This document shows positions 26,469 to 36,397 of a stretch of 64,000 nucleotides of DNA, in pieces (position 1 is the first letter of the stretch; each line of letters starts with the position of its first letter). Both the position numbers and the translations under genes were made by a program. Under the pieces are notes generated by a model that was given only the letters and a program-made list of their open reading frames with translations, was not told where the DNA came from and searched no databases. The stretch comes from Streptomyces sp. NBC_00536 (GTDB lineage Bacteria; Actinomycetota; Actinomycetes; Streptomycetales; Streptomycetaceae): contig NZ_CP107819.1 of assembly GCF_036346295.1 (NCBI RefSeq), forward strand, positions 744,001 through 808,000, written 5' to 3'.

Positions 26469-28940
26469 TCACGAGCAGAGCGCACCGTTGAGCGTGTAGC
26501 GCGCCGGGATCGCGTTGGTGCCCGAATTCGTCGCCTGGAAGCCGAAGCCCACGCTGCCGCCCGGCGCCAGCGTCCCGTTCCATCCGGCGTCCCGGGCCGT
26601 GACCGTGCTGCCCGACTGGGTCACCGTGGCGTTCCAGCCGTTGCTGATCCGCTGATCACCCGTGAAGCTCCAGCCGAGGGTCCAGCCGGAGAGCGTCGAG
26701 GTTCCGGTGTTCCTCACGGTCACCGTCGCCGTGAAACCGTTGCCCCAGGCGTTGTCGATCCGGTACGCCACCGTGCAGGAGGCCGCCGACGCGTCGTCGT
26801 CGGCCTCCGTCGCCGTGAACGTCGCCGACTGCACGCCAGGACCACCGACCGTGAAGGTCGCGCTGCCCGACGACGCGTCGGCGTCCTGTGCGGCGAGGAT
26901 CGAAACCTGTTGCGCCGTCGCCCAGTTGGCCGGGGTGAACACCAGGGTCGCGGTTGCCGACAGGTCCTCGTCGCCGGAGTTCCGGGCCACCGTCACCGTC
27001 ACGTTCTGCGCGGGCGCGGCCGAGAGCCGCACGCCCACCGGCGCCGAGCCGCCCTCCGGGACCGTCACGGCCGCCGGTGCCACCTGGACCACGGGCGCCG
27101 CCGGGGCACCGCGCCGCTCAGCCGCGAAGGCCGCCAGCCAGGCCAGCGAGGCGTTCCAGTTGATGGCCACCTCGTTGGTGGAGTACGAGCCGATGTCGTC
27201 CACATAGCACGCCGCGGGTGCGCAGCCCGCGAGCTTCTCCTTGGCCACGGGGTCCTCCAGCCCGGCGTTCGGCCCTCCCGCGAAGGAACCGGCAGGCGGG
27301 TGCGGCAGCGAGGCGTCGTTCTGGTGCGCCCAGAACCGGTGGTGCTGGTTCTCGGAATAGCGGTCGCCGTAGCCGGTGACGTAGGAGAGGTCGAGCGCGT
27401 TGCGGCCGAGCAGGTAGTCCAGGGACTCCAACGCTCCGGCGCGGTAGCGCTGTTGCCCGGTGATCTCGTACGCGACGGCCAGCACCATCGCGTTGTTGGT
27501 GACGGAGCTGTTGGAGCCCCATACGTACCCGGTGGCGGGGAGCGGCACCGCGTAGCCCTGTCCGGCCATGGTGGACAGGTGACCATCGGCGGCGGTGGCC
27601 AGCAGGCCGCGCAGCCGGGTCACATCGTCGGCGGGCAGGGCAACGCCGGGGACGGTGGCGAGGGTGATGCGGCCGAGCGTCGCGGTGCCGCCCCACCAGA
27701 ACGCGTCGACGGGCTTGGTGTGGTGCGGGGAGGAGGTGACGGCGTCCCGGTACTGCGACTCACCGGTGGTGGCGAGGAGTTCCGCCGCCGCCCAGTAGAA
27801 CTCGTCGGAGACGTCGGCGTCCTCGTACGCACCGCCGCCGGTGTTGTCGCTCGCCAGCGCGAGCACGTTCGGGTTGGCCCTGGCGGCCGTCCAGGCGCGG
27901 CGGGCCGCGTCCAGGCAGCGCGCGGCGAACGGGGCGTCGTACGGCGCGTACACCCGGGCACACTGCGCGGCCGAGGCCGCCAGGTTCAGCGTCGCGGCGG
28001 TCGACGGCTTGTGCAACTCCCGCTGCTCAACATCGAGTTCGGGCCGCGTCGGTAGGGCGGTCCACTGGGCGTCGTGCATCTTGTGGAAGGCCATCCCGGC
28101 CATCGGCTTCCCGGCCGGGACCTGCATCCGCAGCAGGAACTCCAGTTCCCAGCGGGCCTCGTCCAGCACGTCCGGCGTCCCGTTGCCGCGCTCCGGCACC
28201 CGCAGCGTCGCGTCGCCGAGCGCCGCTTCGCCGTCCGAACGGCGGGCCCGTTCGAAGGAGTTGACCATCTCCCAGACGGAGATGCCGCCGTTGACCACGT
28301 ACTTGCCCTGGTCGCCCGCGTCGTACCAGCCGCCGCGCACGTCCAGTTGGTAGTCGCACACCCCGGCCTGGCAGGGGACGCCGGTGTCGCCCTTGTTCGG
28401 GGCGACGCCCAGGTGCCCGGCGGGGCGGGCGTACGCGCTGCCGCCCACCAGCGCGGCGTCGATCGCGATGCCGCTGCGCTGCTGGTAGAAGAACGACATG
28501 CTGTCGGCGCGCAGTCCGTCGTACAGCGACGCGGAGATGTCGAAGGGATGGCTCGCCCGGCCGTCGACAACCAGGGTGAAGCCGGTGCCGGCGGCGGTGT
28601 ACGCGCCGAAGTCCACCAGGTGCGTGGACTGGCCGGACGCCTGGTCGGCGCCGCGTACCGTGGTGGCGCCCGAGGCCACCACCGCGCCGGAGGCGTCGCG
28701 CAGTTGCCAGGCGAGCGGTGCGGTCGCGGAGCTGACCACGGTGGCCCGCTTGGGGCCGTCGGGCAGGTAGCCGAGCTGGTTGACCCGTACGGGCGTCTCG
28801 GCAGCGGCGGCCACGGTCGCGGCGGCCGCGACCGGAACGGTCAGGGCGGTCGCGGACAGGCCGCCGACCGCCAGCGCGAAGCCGGCGAGCACGGCGGCCG
28901 CGCGACGTGGCACGCCGCGGGCGGAGGTGACAGGAGGCAC
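26469..28940 (-). CDS. Secreted GH9 cellulase with N-terminal Ig-like domain and CBM2
   Basis: An 823-aa multidomain enzyme. Order: signal peptide (about 1-42), CelD_N Ig-like domain (about 50-135, starting [10 protein letters not shown]), GH9 (alpha/alpha)6 barrel (about 145-610), a Calx-beta-like module (about 620-715), and a C-terminal CBM2 (about 725-823, [15 protein letters not shown]). GH9 catalytic parts are [13 protein letters not shown] (Asp pair), ENQHHRFW and [11 protein letters not shown] (acid Glu). It should cut cellulose in a processive or endo manner and bind crystalline cellulose. The GTG start at 28940 has a GAGGAAGG site; a longer frame was rejected. A perfect CebR box lies 31 nt upstream. 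Confidence 0.92.
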   Translation of the reverse strand: MPPVTSARGVPRRAAAVLAGFALAVGGLSATALTVPVAAAATVAAAAETPVRVNQLGYLPDGPKRATVVSSATAPLAWQLRDASGAVVASGATTVRGADQASGQSTHLVDFGAYTAAGTGFTLVVDGRASHPFDISASLYDGLRADSMSFFYQQRSGIAIDAALVGGSAYARPAGHLGVAPNKGDTGVPCQAGVCDYQLDVRGGWYDAGDQGKYVVNGGISVWEMVNSFERARRSDGEAALGDATLRVPERGNGTPDVLDEARWELEFLLRMQVPAGKPMAGMAFHKMHDAQWTALPTRPELDVEQRELHKPSTAATLNLAASAAQCARVYAPYDAPFAARCLDAARRAWTAARANPNVLALASDNTGGGAYEDADVSDEFYWAAAELLATTGESQYRDAVTSSPHHTKPVDAFWWGGTATLGRITLATVPGVALPADDVTRLRGLLATAADGHLSTMAGQGYAVPLPATGYVWGSNSSVTNNAMVLAVAYEITGQQRYRAGALESLDYLLGRNALDLSYVTGYGDRYSENQHHRFWAHQNDASLPHPPAGSFAGGPNAGLEDPVAKEKLAGCAPAACYVDDIGSYSTNEVAINWNASLAWLAAFAAERRGAPAAPVVQVAPAAVTVPEGGSAPVGVRLSAAPAQNVTVTVARNSGDEDLSATATLVFTPANWATAQQVSILAAQDADASSGSATFTVGGPGVQSATFTATEADDDASAASCTVAYRIDNAWGNGFTATVTVRNTGTSTLSGWTLGWSFTGDQRISNGWNATVTQSGSTVTARDAGWNGTLAPGGSVGFGFQATNSGTNAIPARYTLNGALCS

Positions 28941-28970
28941 GGTGAAGCCTTCCTCGGTGGAGGGGCGGAG

Positions 28971-28984
28971 TGGGAGCGCTCCCA
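28971..28984. promoter_or_regulatory. CebR box upstream of GH9
   Basis: TGGGAGCGCTCCCA, the perfect 14-bp palindrome bound by CebR in streptomycetes, identical to copies at 44095, 47653 and 47829. Confidence 0.88.
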
Positions 28985-29087
28985 ATCAAGCCAGGCACCG
29001 GAAGGACCCGTCAAGTCACCGGCCAGAACCGGTAGTTGACCGAACCGCATCACGAGACCGAACCGCGTCGCGAGGCGGTGCGCGGCC

Positions 29088-29834
29088 TCAGACGCCCGGG
29101 GCGTGAGGGGTGTGAGGGGCGTTGCCGTAATAGGCGTCCGGTCCGTGCTTGCGGGTGAAGTGCCGCTCCAGCAGATGCCTCGGCGGTTCGGAGGTGTCTC
29201 CGAGGCGGGAGCCGAGCGCCAGCGTGTGCAGCGCCATCTCCGCCACGGCCTCGCAGACGATGGCGTTCTCCAGCGCGGCCTTCGCGGTGGCGCCCCAGGT
29301 GAAGGGGCCGTGCCGGGAGACGAGCGCGCCGGGGACCTCGTCGGCCCGGCGGGGGTCGCCGTCGAGCCGGGCGACGATCACCTGTCCGGTGTTGTACTCG
29401 TAGTCCCGCGCGCACTGCTCGGCGGTGAGGTCCGCCGTCACGGGGACGGGCCCGTTGAAGGTGTCGGCGTGCGTCGTGCCGAGCACGGGGATCGGGCGGC
29501 GCGCCTGGGCGAAGGCGACGGCGTGCGTCGAGTGTGTGTGGGTGACGCCGCCGATGGAGGGGAAGGCCCGGTAGAGGCACCGATGGGTTTCGGTGTCGGT
29601 GGACGGCCTGAGGTGTCCGTCGACGACCCGCCCGTCCTCCAGCGCCACCACCACCAGGTCATCCTCGGTGAGGTCGGCGTAGGACACCCCGGACGGCTTG
29701 ATGACGAAGACGCCGGCGTCTCGATCCACTCCACTGACGTTTCCCCAGGTGAGGGTGGCCAGCCCGGCCTCCGGGATGCGCAGGTTGGCCGCGAGGACCT
29801 CTCGACGGAGGTCCTTGAGAATGGTCTCGCTCAC
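29088..29834 (-). CDS. araD: L-ribulose-5-phosphate 4-epimerase
   Basis: A 248-aa class II aldolase-fold enzyme that converts L-ribulose 5-phosphate to D-xylulose 5-phosphate, the last AraBAD step. Motifs: GNVSGVDR and FVIKPSGVSYADL (phosphate and substrate loop), THTHSTHAVAFAQ (zinc histidines near 95) and ALVSRHGPFTWG (third histidine). The start GTG 29834 (VSETILKDLRREV) fits the family; the upstream in-frame stretch does not. It is separated from araB and araA by 8 kb and divergent from the AraR-like gene, with a TGTTAACGCTAACA operator between them. Confidence 0.92.
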   Translation of the reverse strand: MSETILKDLRREVLAANLRIPEAGLATLTWGNVSGVDRDAGVFVIKPSGVSYADLTEDDLVVVALEDGRVVDGHLRPSTDTETHRCLYRAFPSIGGVTHTHSTHAVAFAQARRPIPVLGTTHADTFNGPVPVTADLTAEQCARDYEYNTGQVIVARLDGDPRRADEVPGALVSRHGPFTWGATAKAALENAIVCEAVAEMALHTLALGSRLGDTSEPPRHLLERHFTRKHGPDAYYGNAPHTPHAPGV

Positions 29835-29997
29835 TACGCTCTCACCGTCTGTCTGGCATGCGCGGCGGTTTCTCCGGGACCGGCTTCCCGCCGGCCCCGC
29901 GGTCGCGCATGAGCGGGCTGGACTGTTCGGGGGCCGCACCGGGCATCACGGCTGCGCTGTCGCAGCCATCCCACCCACCCGGCTGCCCCGATCGAAT

Positions 29998-30011
29998 TGT
30001 TAACGCTAACA
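29998..30011. promoter_or_regulatory. AraR-type operator variant between araD and araR
   Basis: TGTTAACGCTAACA matches TGTTAGCGCTCACA at 12 of 14 positions and has longer symmetric arms. It lies in the 337-nt divergent gap, well placed to control both araD and the regulator. Nothing else recognisable was found in that gap. Confidence 0.7.
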
Positions 30012-30171
30012 AGCATTAAACTCAAGAGGTACGAGAAGATTCGTGCCCACATCATGCGACCAACGCTGCATAATGTGAACGCCCACATCGACCCTGGTCG
30101 ACATGACTCCCGGTCGGTCCGAGACATGTGCGGGCCGCGGCTGGTTCGATACCCTGAGGGAAGGCCGCTCG

Positions 30172-31248
30172 ATGAGGAAAGGAAGAGAGTTGACCCAGCT
30201 CCCAGACGTCTCGCGAGCGCCCACCATGACGGACGTGGCACGCGTCGCCGGCGTGTCCCATCAGACCGTTTCGCGGGTGCTCAGCGCCCACCCGAACGTC
30301 AGCGCCAAGACCCGGGCCGCCGTGACGCTGGTCATCGAGCAGCTGGGGTACCGCCGCAACTCGGCAGCCCGCGCCCTGGCCACTCGCCGGACCCACACGC
30401 TGGGTGTCATCGCGGTGAACACCACTCTGCACGGGCCCGCCAGCACCGTGGCGGGGGTTCAAGAGGCGGCTCGGGACCGCGGCTATCTGACGTCCGCCGT
30501 CACACTTCGGACCGCCACGCAGACGGCCCTCGCCGAAGCCATGCAGCACCTCGCCGGGTGGGGCGTGGAGGGGATCGTCGCCGTCACTCCCCAACGCGCC
30601 GCGGTGAGGGCCCTGGCCGCATTGGAAGCACCGTGCCCGGTGGTCACCGTGGAAGGCGGCCACACCCTCGACCTGCCGGGGGTGTCGCTGGACCAGAGCC
30701 TCGGCGCTCGCATGATCACGGAACATCTCCTCGCTTCGGGCCACGCCACCGTGTGGCATGTCGCGGGCCCTCCCGACTGGCTTGAGAGCGAGGCCCGCAC
30801 CCAGGGATGGGAGGACGCGCTCCGAGATGCCGGCGCCGAGGTGCCGCCCCTGCTGCGCGGCGACTGGAGTGCGCTGTCGGGATACCAGGCCGGCCAGCAG
30901 CTCGCGGGCCGGTTCCGGGCGTCACGAGGGCGGGGAGCGGGCCTCACCGCGGTGTTCGTCGCCAACGACCAGATGGCCCTCGGTGTCCTACGAGCCTTGC
31001 GCGAGGCGGGCCTGCGCACGCCGGAGGACGTGGCGGTCGCCGGCTTCGACGACATCCCCGAGGCCGAGTTCTTCCCGCCCCCGCTGACGACGATCCGTCA
31101 GGACTTCGCCTCGATCGGCCGCGACAGCATCGGGCTGCTCCTGGACCACATCGAAGGCCGGACGGACGAGTCGACGCACCTGGTCGTGGCGCCCGAGCTC
31201 ATCGTGCGCGCCAGCACGGCCCGCAGGATCACTTCCCCCGGGGCATGA
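30172..31248 (+). CDS. araR: LacI-family arabinose regulator (AraR-like)
   Basis: A 358-aa LacI/GalR protein: helix-turn-helix at about residues 19-40 (TMTDVARVAGVSHQTVSRVLSAH), hinge RNSAARALATRR with the groove leucine, and an effector domain ending VAGFDDIPEAEFFPPPLTTIRQDF. Placement beside araD, with matching operators in front of araD, araB, the pentose importer and the arabinofuranosidases, makes L-arabinose the likely inducer. It belongs to the LacI family, not the AraC family of E. coli. The start is ATG 30172 (GGGAAGG upstream), with TTG 30190 as an alternative after GGAAGAG. A hairpin follows the gene. Confidence 0.78.
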   Translation: MRKGRELTQLPDVSRAPTMTDVARVAGVSHQTVSRVLSAHPNVSAKTRAAVTLVIEQLGYRRNSAARALATRRTHTLGVIAVNTTLHGPASTVAGVQEAARDRGYLTSAVTLRTATQTALAEAMQHLAGWGVEGIVAVTPQRAAVRALAALEAPCPVVTVEGGHTLDLPGVSLDQSLGARMITEHLLASGHATVWHVAGPPDWLESEARTQGWEDALRDAGAEVPPLLRGDWSALSGYQAGQQLAGRFRASRGRGAGLTAVFVANDQMALGVLRALREAGLRTPEDVAVAGFDDIPEAEFFPPPLTTIRQDFASIGRDSIGLLLDHIEGRTDESTHLVVAPELIVRASTARRITSPGA

Positions 31249-31283
31249 CCCCCACCTGATCCCCACCCGCCCGGTGCCCTTGC

Positions 31284-31307
31284 GGTACCGGGGTACCGGG
31301 GTACCGG
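31284..31307 (+). repeat. Three tandem GGTACCGG octamers
   Basis: Three perfect copies of an 8-bp near-palindromic unit lie in the araR-galM convergent gap, just before the terminator hairpin. Confidence 0.85.
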
Positions 31308-31316
31308 GCACGAAAG

Positions 31317-31351
31317 CCGCTGTCCGGTGCCCCCGCGGCACCGGACAGCGG
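31317..31351. terminator. Bidirectional stem-loop between araR and galM
   Basis: Bases 31317-31331 pair with 31337-31351, a 15-bp stem (core TGTCCGGTGCC/GGCACCGGACA) with a 5-nt loop, between convergent genes. Confidence 0.8.
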
Positions 31352-31371
31352 CGATGACCGGCGCCCCCCTC

Positions 31372-32496
31372 TCAGGCGGTGACCGTGGTGAAACTGTGGA
31401 TCGTGGTGGACCGGTACAGCTCGCCCGGGCGCAGCAGGACCGTCGGGTAGTCGGGGCGGTTCGGTGAGTCCGGGAAGTGCTGGGTTTCCAGCGCGACCCC
31501 CGCGTAGGCCTGGTAGGGCCTGCCTCCCTTGCCCGTGATGTCACCGGTCAGGCCTTGGGCGGTGTAGACCTGGATGCCCGGTTCCGTGGTGAGCACGTCC
31601 ATCCGGCGGCCGGATGCGGGGGCGTACAGCACGGCGGCCTTGCGGGGCCGGGCTCGCCGGGCGCCGTCGAGGACCCAGTTGTGGTCGAAGCCACCACCGG
31701 CGAGGGCCAGTTGCGCATCCGTATGGGTCAGCACGTCGGAGAGCCGCCGGGGCCGGCGGAGGTCGAACGGCGTGCCGCTGACCGAGCGGTGGGGGCCGTC
31801 GGGGATCAACTCTCTGTCGACGGGGGTGTGGAGGGGTGCCTCGACCTGGAGGTGGTGGGCCAGGACGTTGCCGCGCCCCTCCCCTTCGAGGTTCCAGTAG
31901 GCGTGGTTGGTGAGGTTGACGATCGTCGGCGCGTCGGCGACCGCCTGGTACGACAGGGTCAGGTTGTCGTCCCGGTCCAGCGTGTAGGTGACGCGGACGT
32001 TGAGGGCGCCGGGGAATCCCTGGTCGCCGTCGGGGCTGTGCAGGAACAGACGGACACCGGTGCGGTGCGCGGAGTGGAAGGGTTCGCACCGCCACACACG
32101 CTGGTCGAACCCGTCGGGACCGCCGTGCAGGGTGTGCCCGGTCTCCTGGGTGGCGAGCCGGTGGGTGACGCCGTCGACGACGAGCCGGCCGCCGGCGATC
32201 CGGTTGGCGTAACGGCCCACCGTCGCACCGAAATAGCGTGCGGAGCCCTCGCAGGCGCCGGGGTCGCGGGCGGCGAGCACCACATCGGCGGTGTGGCCCC
32301 AGCGGTCCGGCAGGATCAGGGAATGGAGGCGGGCGCCGCGCGTGTGGACCTCCGCGCAGGCCCGGCCGGGGAAGCCGAACCGCCACCTCTCCCCCGGTCC
32401 TTCATCATCCAGGCGCAGGGGGCGGACCGTCCGCGGACAGGCGGCAGTCCGCGTGGGTTCGGCGGCCTGATCGACGGATTCGCATGCGTTTTCCAT
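31372..32496 (-). CDS. galM: Aldose 1-epimerase (mutarotase)
   Basis: A 374-aa mutarotase that interconverts alpha and beta anomers of aldoses. Family motifs are clear: GRYANRIAGGRL, HTLHGGPDGFDQRVW, VNLTNHAYWNLEGEG (catalytic His) and YAGVALETQHFPDSPN (catalytic Glu), with FDHNWVLDG for substrate binding. It lies 111 nt behind the last permease gene of the pentose importer on the same strand and is probably its final operon member. If the importer takes up furanose arabinose, a mutarotase would help supply the form used by AraA. The ATG has an AGGGAA site. Confidence 0.9.
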   Translation of the reverse strand: MENACESVDQAAEPTRTAACPRTVRPLRLDDEGPGERWRFGFPGRACAEVHTRGARLHSLILPDRWGHTADVVLAARDPGACEGSARYFGATVGRYANRIAGGRLVVDGVTHRLATQETGHTLHGGPDGFDQRVWRCEPFHSAHRTGVRLFLHSPDGDQGFPGALNVRVTYTLDRDDNLTLSYQAVADAPTIVNLTNHAYWNLEGEGRGNVLAHHLQVEAPLHTPVDRELIPDGPHRSVSGTPFDLRRPRRLSDVLTHTDAQLALAGGGFDHNWVLDGARRARPRKAAVLYAPASGRRMDVLTTEPGIQVYTAQGLTGDITGKGGRPYQAYAGVALETQHFPDSPNRPDYPTVLLRPGELYRSTTIHSFTTVTA

Positions 32497-32607
32497 GGCA
32501 GTTTCCCTGGAAGTCGGTCCACCGGAGGGCGCGCCGGGAGGCGGGCTGTGATCGCGGCGCGCGAACGCGGTGGCACGGGCTGATGGGCTACGGAGCCGGA
32601 GCCGGGG

Positions 32608-33630
32608 TCAGTCGGCGGCCGGGCGGCGGCCGCTCATCAGGCGTTGCAGCACGATGAACACGAGCAGCAGGGCGCCGATGACGATCCGGGTCCACCAGGA
32701 GCTGAGCGTGCCCTGGAAGTTGACGACCGTCTGGATCATGCCGAGGACGAGCACGCCGAGGGCGGTGCCCAGGACGAAGCCGGAACCGCCGGTCAGCAGA
32801 GTGCCGCCGATCACGGTGGCGGCGATCGCGTCGAGTTCCATGCCCATGGCGTGGAGGGCGTAGCCGGAGAGCATGTAGAAGGTCAACAGCAGGCCGCCGA
32901 GTGCGGAGCACAGGCCGCTGACGGCGTACACGGCGATCTTGGTGGAGCCCGCCGGAAGACCCATCAGGCGTGCGGAGGACTCGTTGCCGCCCAGCGCGTA
33001 CACGTTGCGGCCGAAGCGCGTGTGGTGCAGTACGACGAAGGCGATCACCAGCACGGCCAGGGCGATGACCACGGGGATCGAGACGAACAGTCCCCCCGGG
33101 CCGTACAGCCGGGTCTGCGCGATTCCCTTCGTGGTGGGGTCGTTGATCGTGATGGATTCCGTGCTGATCGTGTAGCAGAGCCCGCGGGCGAGGAACATGC
33201 CCGCCAGGGTCACGATGAACGGCTGGATCTCGAAGGTGTGGATGATCCAGCCCATGAGCGTCCCGCTCGCGGCGCCGGCCAGCAGGACCAGTGGAATGAC
33301 GGCGGCCAGGGGCCAGCCGTGCGATTCGACCAGCCAGGCGGTGAGCATGGTCGACAGGGCCACCATGGAGCCGACGGACAGATCGATGCCGCCGGTGAGG
33401 ATGACGAAGGTCGCTCCGACCGCGACGACCAGGAGGAATCCGTTGTCGATCAGCAGGTTCAGTACGACTTGCGCGGAGAGGAAGCCCTCGTAGCGCACCG
33501 ATCCGACGCCGAACATGACGACCAGCAGGACGGCCGTGACGATCAGTGGGATACGGGTGCGGGTGCGCGGGGACACGGTCGCGAAGGGGCGGGTGAGGTG
33601 CGCGGCGGCGCTCGCGATGCCGGTACTCAT
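32608..33630 (-). CDS. Pentose/furanose ABC importer permease (YjfF-like)
   Basis: A 340-aa CUT2-type permease of about ten helices, with GATFVILTGGIDLSVGSMVAL (the family signature near residue 75) and the ending TVVNFQGTLSSWWTRIVIGALLLVFIVLQR, which is typical of YjfF. Its ATG overlaps the upstream permease stop by 4 nt. A longer frame upstream is only shadow reading of the neighbouring gene. With its partner permease, a double ATPase and a YtfQ-like binding protein it forms a complete importer, unlike the Ceb and Bxl systems. Confidence 0.87.
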   Translation of the reverse strand: MSTGIASAAAHLTRPFATVSPRTRTRIPLIVTAVLLVVMFGVGSVRYEGFLSAQVVLNLLIDNGFLLVVAVGATFVILTGGIDLSVGSMVALSTMLTAWLVESHGWPLAAVIPLVLLAGAASGTLMGWIIHTFEIQPFIVTLAGMFLARGLCYTISTESITINDPTTKGIAQTRLYGPGGLFVSIPVVIALAVLVIAFVVLHHTRFGRNVYALGGNESSARLMGLPAGSTKIAVYAVSGLCSALGGLLLTFYMLSGYALHAMGMELDAIAATVIGGTLLTGGSGFVLGTALGVLVLGMIQTVVNFQGTLSSWWTRIVIGALLLVFIVLQRLMSGRRPAAD

Positions 33631-34727
33631 GCGCCTGCCTCCTGCTGCTGCGGGGCGGCGCCCGCCGTGGTGTGGGGTCGGGGAGTGGTCGTCCCGCGGC
33701 GGCGCAGGACCTTGGCCCGGAAGACCGGGGACTGCACGAGGCAGACGACGATGACGACGAAGGCCTTGAAGACGAGGGTGGTCTCGGGCGGGACACCGAG
33801 GGTGTACACGGTGGTGGACAGGGTCTGGATGATCAGGGCGCCCAGCACGGTGCCGCCGAGGGAGAAGCGTCCTCCGGTCAGGGCGGTGCCTCCGACGACG
33901 ACGGCGAGGATCGCGTCGAGTTCGATCCACAGGCCGGCGTTGTTGCCGTCGGCACTGGAGACGTTGGAGCTGATCATCAGCCCGGCGACGGCGGCGCACA
34001 GCGCGCTGAAGACGTAGACCAGGGCGAGCAGACCGCCGGCGCGGATACCGACCAGGCGGCTGGCCGCGGGGTTGCCGCCCACGGACTCGATCAGCATGCC
34101 GAGCGCGCTGCGACGGGTGACGAAGGCGGTGAGCGCGACGAGGACGGCCGCCAGAAGGACGGCGAAGGGGAAGGTCAGCCAGTAGCCGCCGCCGATCATC
34201 TTGTACGGGGCACTGGTCACGGTGATGATCTGGCCGTCGGTGATCAGCTGGGCGACACCGCGGCCCGCGACCATGAGGATCAAGGTGGCCACGATGGGCT
34301 GCACCCCCAGCCCGGACACCAGGAAACCGTTGGCCACGCCGAGCACGAGGGCGACGCCGAGCGCGAGGGCGACGGCCGTGAGCATGGTGGCGACGCTGCC
34401 GGGATGTGCGGCGGTGGAGATGTGCCCGCAGGCGAGGGCGCCGGCGATGGCGACGGTGGAACCCACCGAGAGGTCGATCCCGCGGGTGGCGATGACCAGG
34501 GTCATGCCGAGCGCCACCAGGATGAGGGGCGCACCGAACTGCAGGATGTCGATGAGGCTGCCGTAGAGGTGGCCGTCGCGTATGCGGACGGAGAAGAAGT
34601 CGTGGTGGAACGCGAGGTTGCCGAGGAGCAGGGCGAGCAGGATGAGCGCGGGCCACAGCAGGCGGTGGCCGGCCAGTCGTCTCCCGACTCCGCCGGCCGC
34701 CTCGGACTTGGCGGGCTGGGTGGTCAT
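33627..34727 (-). CDS. Pentose/furanose ABC importer permease (YtfT-like)
   Basis: A 366-aa CUT2 permease with GAPLILVALGMTLVIATRGIDLSVGSTVAI and VVGGTALTGGRFSLGGTVLGALIIQTLSTTVYTLGVPPE, close to the YtfT pattern. About ten helices are predicted after a short N-terminal cytoplasmic segment, and the C-terminus is polar and Gln-rich. It overlaps both neighbours by 4 nt (ATGA), so the three membrane-complex genes are translationally coupled. Its presence next to araBAD suggests L-arabinofuranose or a similar pentose as cargo; E. coli YtfQRT-YjfF takes galactofuranose and also binds arabinofuranose. Confidence 0.87.
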   Translation of the reverse strand: MTTQPAKSEAAGGVGRRLAGHRLLWPALILLALLLGNLAFHHDFFSVRIRDGHLYGSLIDILQFGAPLILVALGMTLVIATRGIDLSVGSTVAIAGALACGHISTAAHPGSVATMLTAVALALGVALVLGVANGFLVSGLGVQPIVATLILMVAGRGVAQLITDGQIITVTSAPYKMIGGGYWLTFPFAVLLAAVLVALTAFVTRRSALGMLIESVGGNPAASRLVGIRAGGLLALVYVFSALCAAVAGLMISSNVSSADGNNAGLWIELDAILAVVVGGTALTGGRFSLGGTVLGALIIQTLSTTVYTLGVPPETTLVFKAFVVIVVCLVQSPVFRAKVLRRRGTTTPRPHTTAGAAPQQQEAGA

Positions 34728-36286
34728 GAGTCCGTTCCGGTGGCGATGGTCGTGAGGAGGCGTTCGGGCGTGACGGTGTCATCGTTCGCGAGGGTGGCCA
34801 CCATGCGGTGGTCGCGGAGCACGGCGATGCGGTGGCTCAGGCGCAGGACCTCTTCGAGTTCCGCCGAGATGAACAGCACGGAGGTGCCTTCGCCCGCCAG
34901 GCGGGCCACGAGTTTCTGGATCTCCGCCTTGGCCCCGATGTCGATGCCCCGGGTGGGTTCGTCGAGGATCAGGAGCCGGGGGGCGGTCAGCAGCCAACGC
35001 GCCAGCAGGACCTTCTGCTGGTTGCCTCCGCTGAGGTGGCGTACCTGCGCTTCGGGGTCGCCGGGGCGGATGTCGAGGGCTTCGATCCAGTGCCGCGCCA
35101 GTTCGTCCTGTTTCGCCCGGGCCAGCGGCCTGGTCCAGCCGCGGGCGGCCTGCAGGGCGAGGATGATGTTCTCGCGGACCGTGAGCTCGCCCACCAGTCC
35201 CTCGGACTTGCGGTTCTCGGAGCAGAACGCGATGCCCCGGGCGATGGCGTGGCGGGGGGTGCGCAGGACCACCTTCTCGCCCTCGATGCTCACTTCTCCG
35301 GAGTCCGCGCTGTCCGCGCCGAACAGGAGGCGCGCCACCTCGGTGCGGCCCGAGCCCAGCAGGCCGGCCAGTCCGATGACCTCGCCGGCATGGATGTCGA
35401 GGTCGTACGGCTCGATCGAGCCCGTGCGGGTCAGCTGTCGCGCCTGGAGGAACGGCTCGCCGGCCGCCCGTTCGGCCGCCTCCTCGTGGGCACGGCCGGA
35501 CAGCTGGTCGAGGGTGGCCAGTTCTCCGCCGATCATGCGCTGTACCAGCGTCACCGGCGTGAGTTCCCCGATGGGGTACTCGCCCTCCAGTTGGCCGCCC
35601 CGCAGGATGGTGACGCGGTCGCAGAGGTCGAATACCTGGTCGAGGAAGTGCGTGACGAACAGGATGGCCACACCGCGGTCCCGCAGGCGCCGCACCAGGG
35701 TGAAGAGCTGGGCGACCTCCTCGCGGTCCAGGCTGGAGGTGGGTTCGTCCAGCACGAGCACCTTCGCCGAGACGTCCACCGCCCGGACGATGGCGACCAG
35801 TTGCTGCACCGCCAGGGAATGCGCATCGAGCAGACTGGTGACGTCCAGGTCGAGATCCAGTTCCGTCAGCAGCTCGGCCGCCCGCTGCCGCATCGCGGAC
35901 CAGTGGATGAGACCGAACCGGCGCGGTTCGCGCCCGATGAGGATGTTCTCGGCGACCGAGATGTTCGGGCAGAGGTTCACCTCCTGGTAGACGGTACTGA
36001 TTCCGGCCCGCTGCGCCTGGAGGGGGTCCGCGAAGGTGTGGGGCCGGCCGTCGACCACGAGGGTGCCGCCGTCGGCGGGGTGCACACCGGTGAGCACCTT
36101 GATCAAGGTGGACTTCCCGGCGCCGTTCTCGCCCATCAGGGCGTGCACCTCACCGGGGAAGAGCCGCAGGGCGACTCCGTCGAGGGCGAGCACGCCCGGG
36201 AACTGCTTGCGGATGCCCTGGGCTTCCAGGACGGGTCGCGGACCGCCCGCGTCCGTGGGCCGCGGGGTGGTGGACGGGGATGCCAT
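34724..36286 (-). CDS. Pentose ABC importer ATP-binding protein (two ATPase domains)
   Basis: A 520-aa CUT2 ATPase with two fused nucleotide-binding domains. The first has Walker A GENGAGKST, a Q-loop (STVYQEVNLCP), and Walker B VLVLDEPTSSLD. The second has LSGGNQQKVLLARWL (signature) and LLILDEPTRGIDIGAK (Walker B); its Walker A is the degenerate GLLGSGRTE, as is normal for this family. It powers the YtfT/YjfF-like permease pair. ATG 36286 has a GAGGAGG site; 32 upstream in-frame codons were rejected. It lies 111 nt behind the binding-protein gene. Confidence 0.92.
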   Translation of the reverse strand: MASPSTTPRPTDAGGPRPVLEAQGIRKQFPGVLALDGVALRLFPGEVHALMGENGAGKSTLIKVLTGVHPADGGTLVVDGRPHTFADPLQAQRAGISTVYQEVNLCPNISVAENILIGREPRRFGLIHWSAMRQRAAELLTELDLDLDVTSLLDAHSLAVQQLVAIVRAVDVSAKVLVLDEPTSSLDREEVAQLFTLVRRLRDRGVAILFVTHFLDQVFDLCDRVTILRGGQLEGEYPIGELTPVTLVQRMIGGELATLDQLSGRAHEEAAERAAGEPFLQARQLTRTGSIEPYDLDIHAGEVIGLAGLLGSGRTEVARLLFGADSADSGEVSIEGEKVVLRTPRHAIARGIAFCSENRKSEGLVGELTVRENIILALQAARGWTRPLARAKQDELARHWIEALDIRPGDPEAQVRHLSGGNQQKVLLARWLLTAPRLLILDEPTRGIDIGAKAEIQKLVARLAGEGTSVLFISAELEEVLRLSHRIAVLRDHRMVATLANDDTVTPERLLTTIATGTDS

Positions 36287-36397
36287 CCGCCCTCCTCTCA
36301 TGGGTGGGGTGGTGGAGCGGGCTGCCGACGGTGGAGGAGGCACCGGGGCCTGGTGCTGTGGCCGGGTGGCCTCCTCCCGCACCGGAACCCTGCTGTG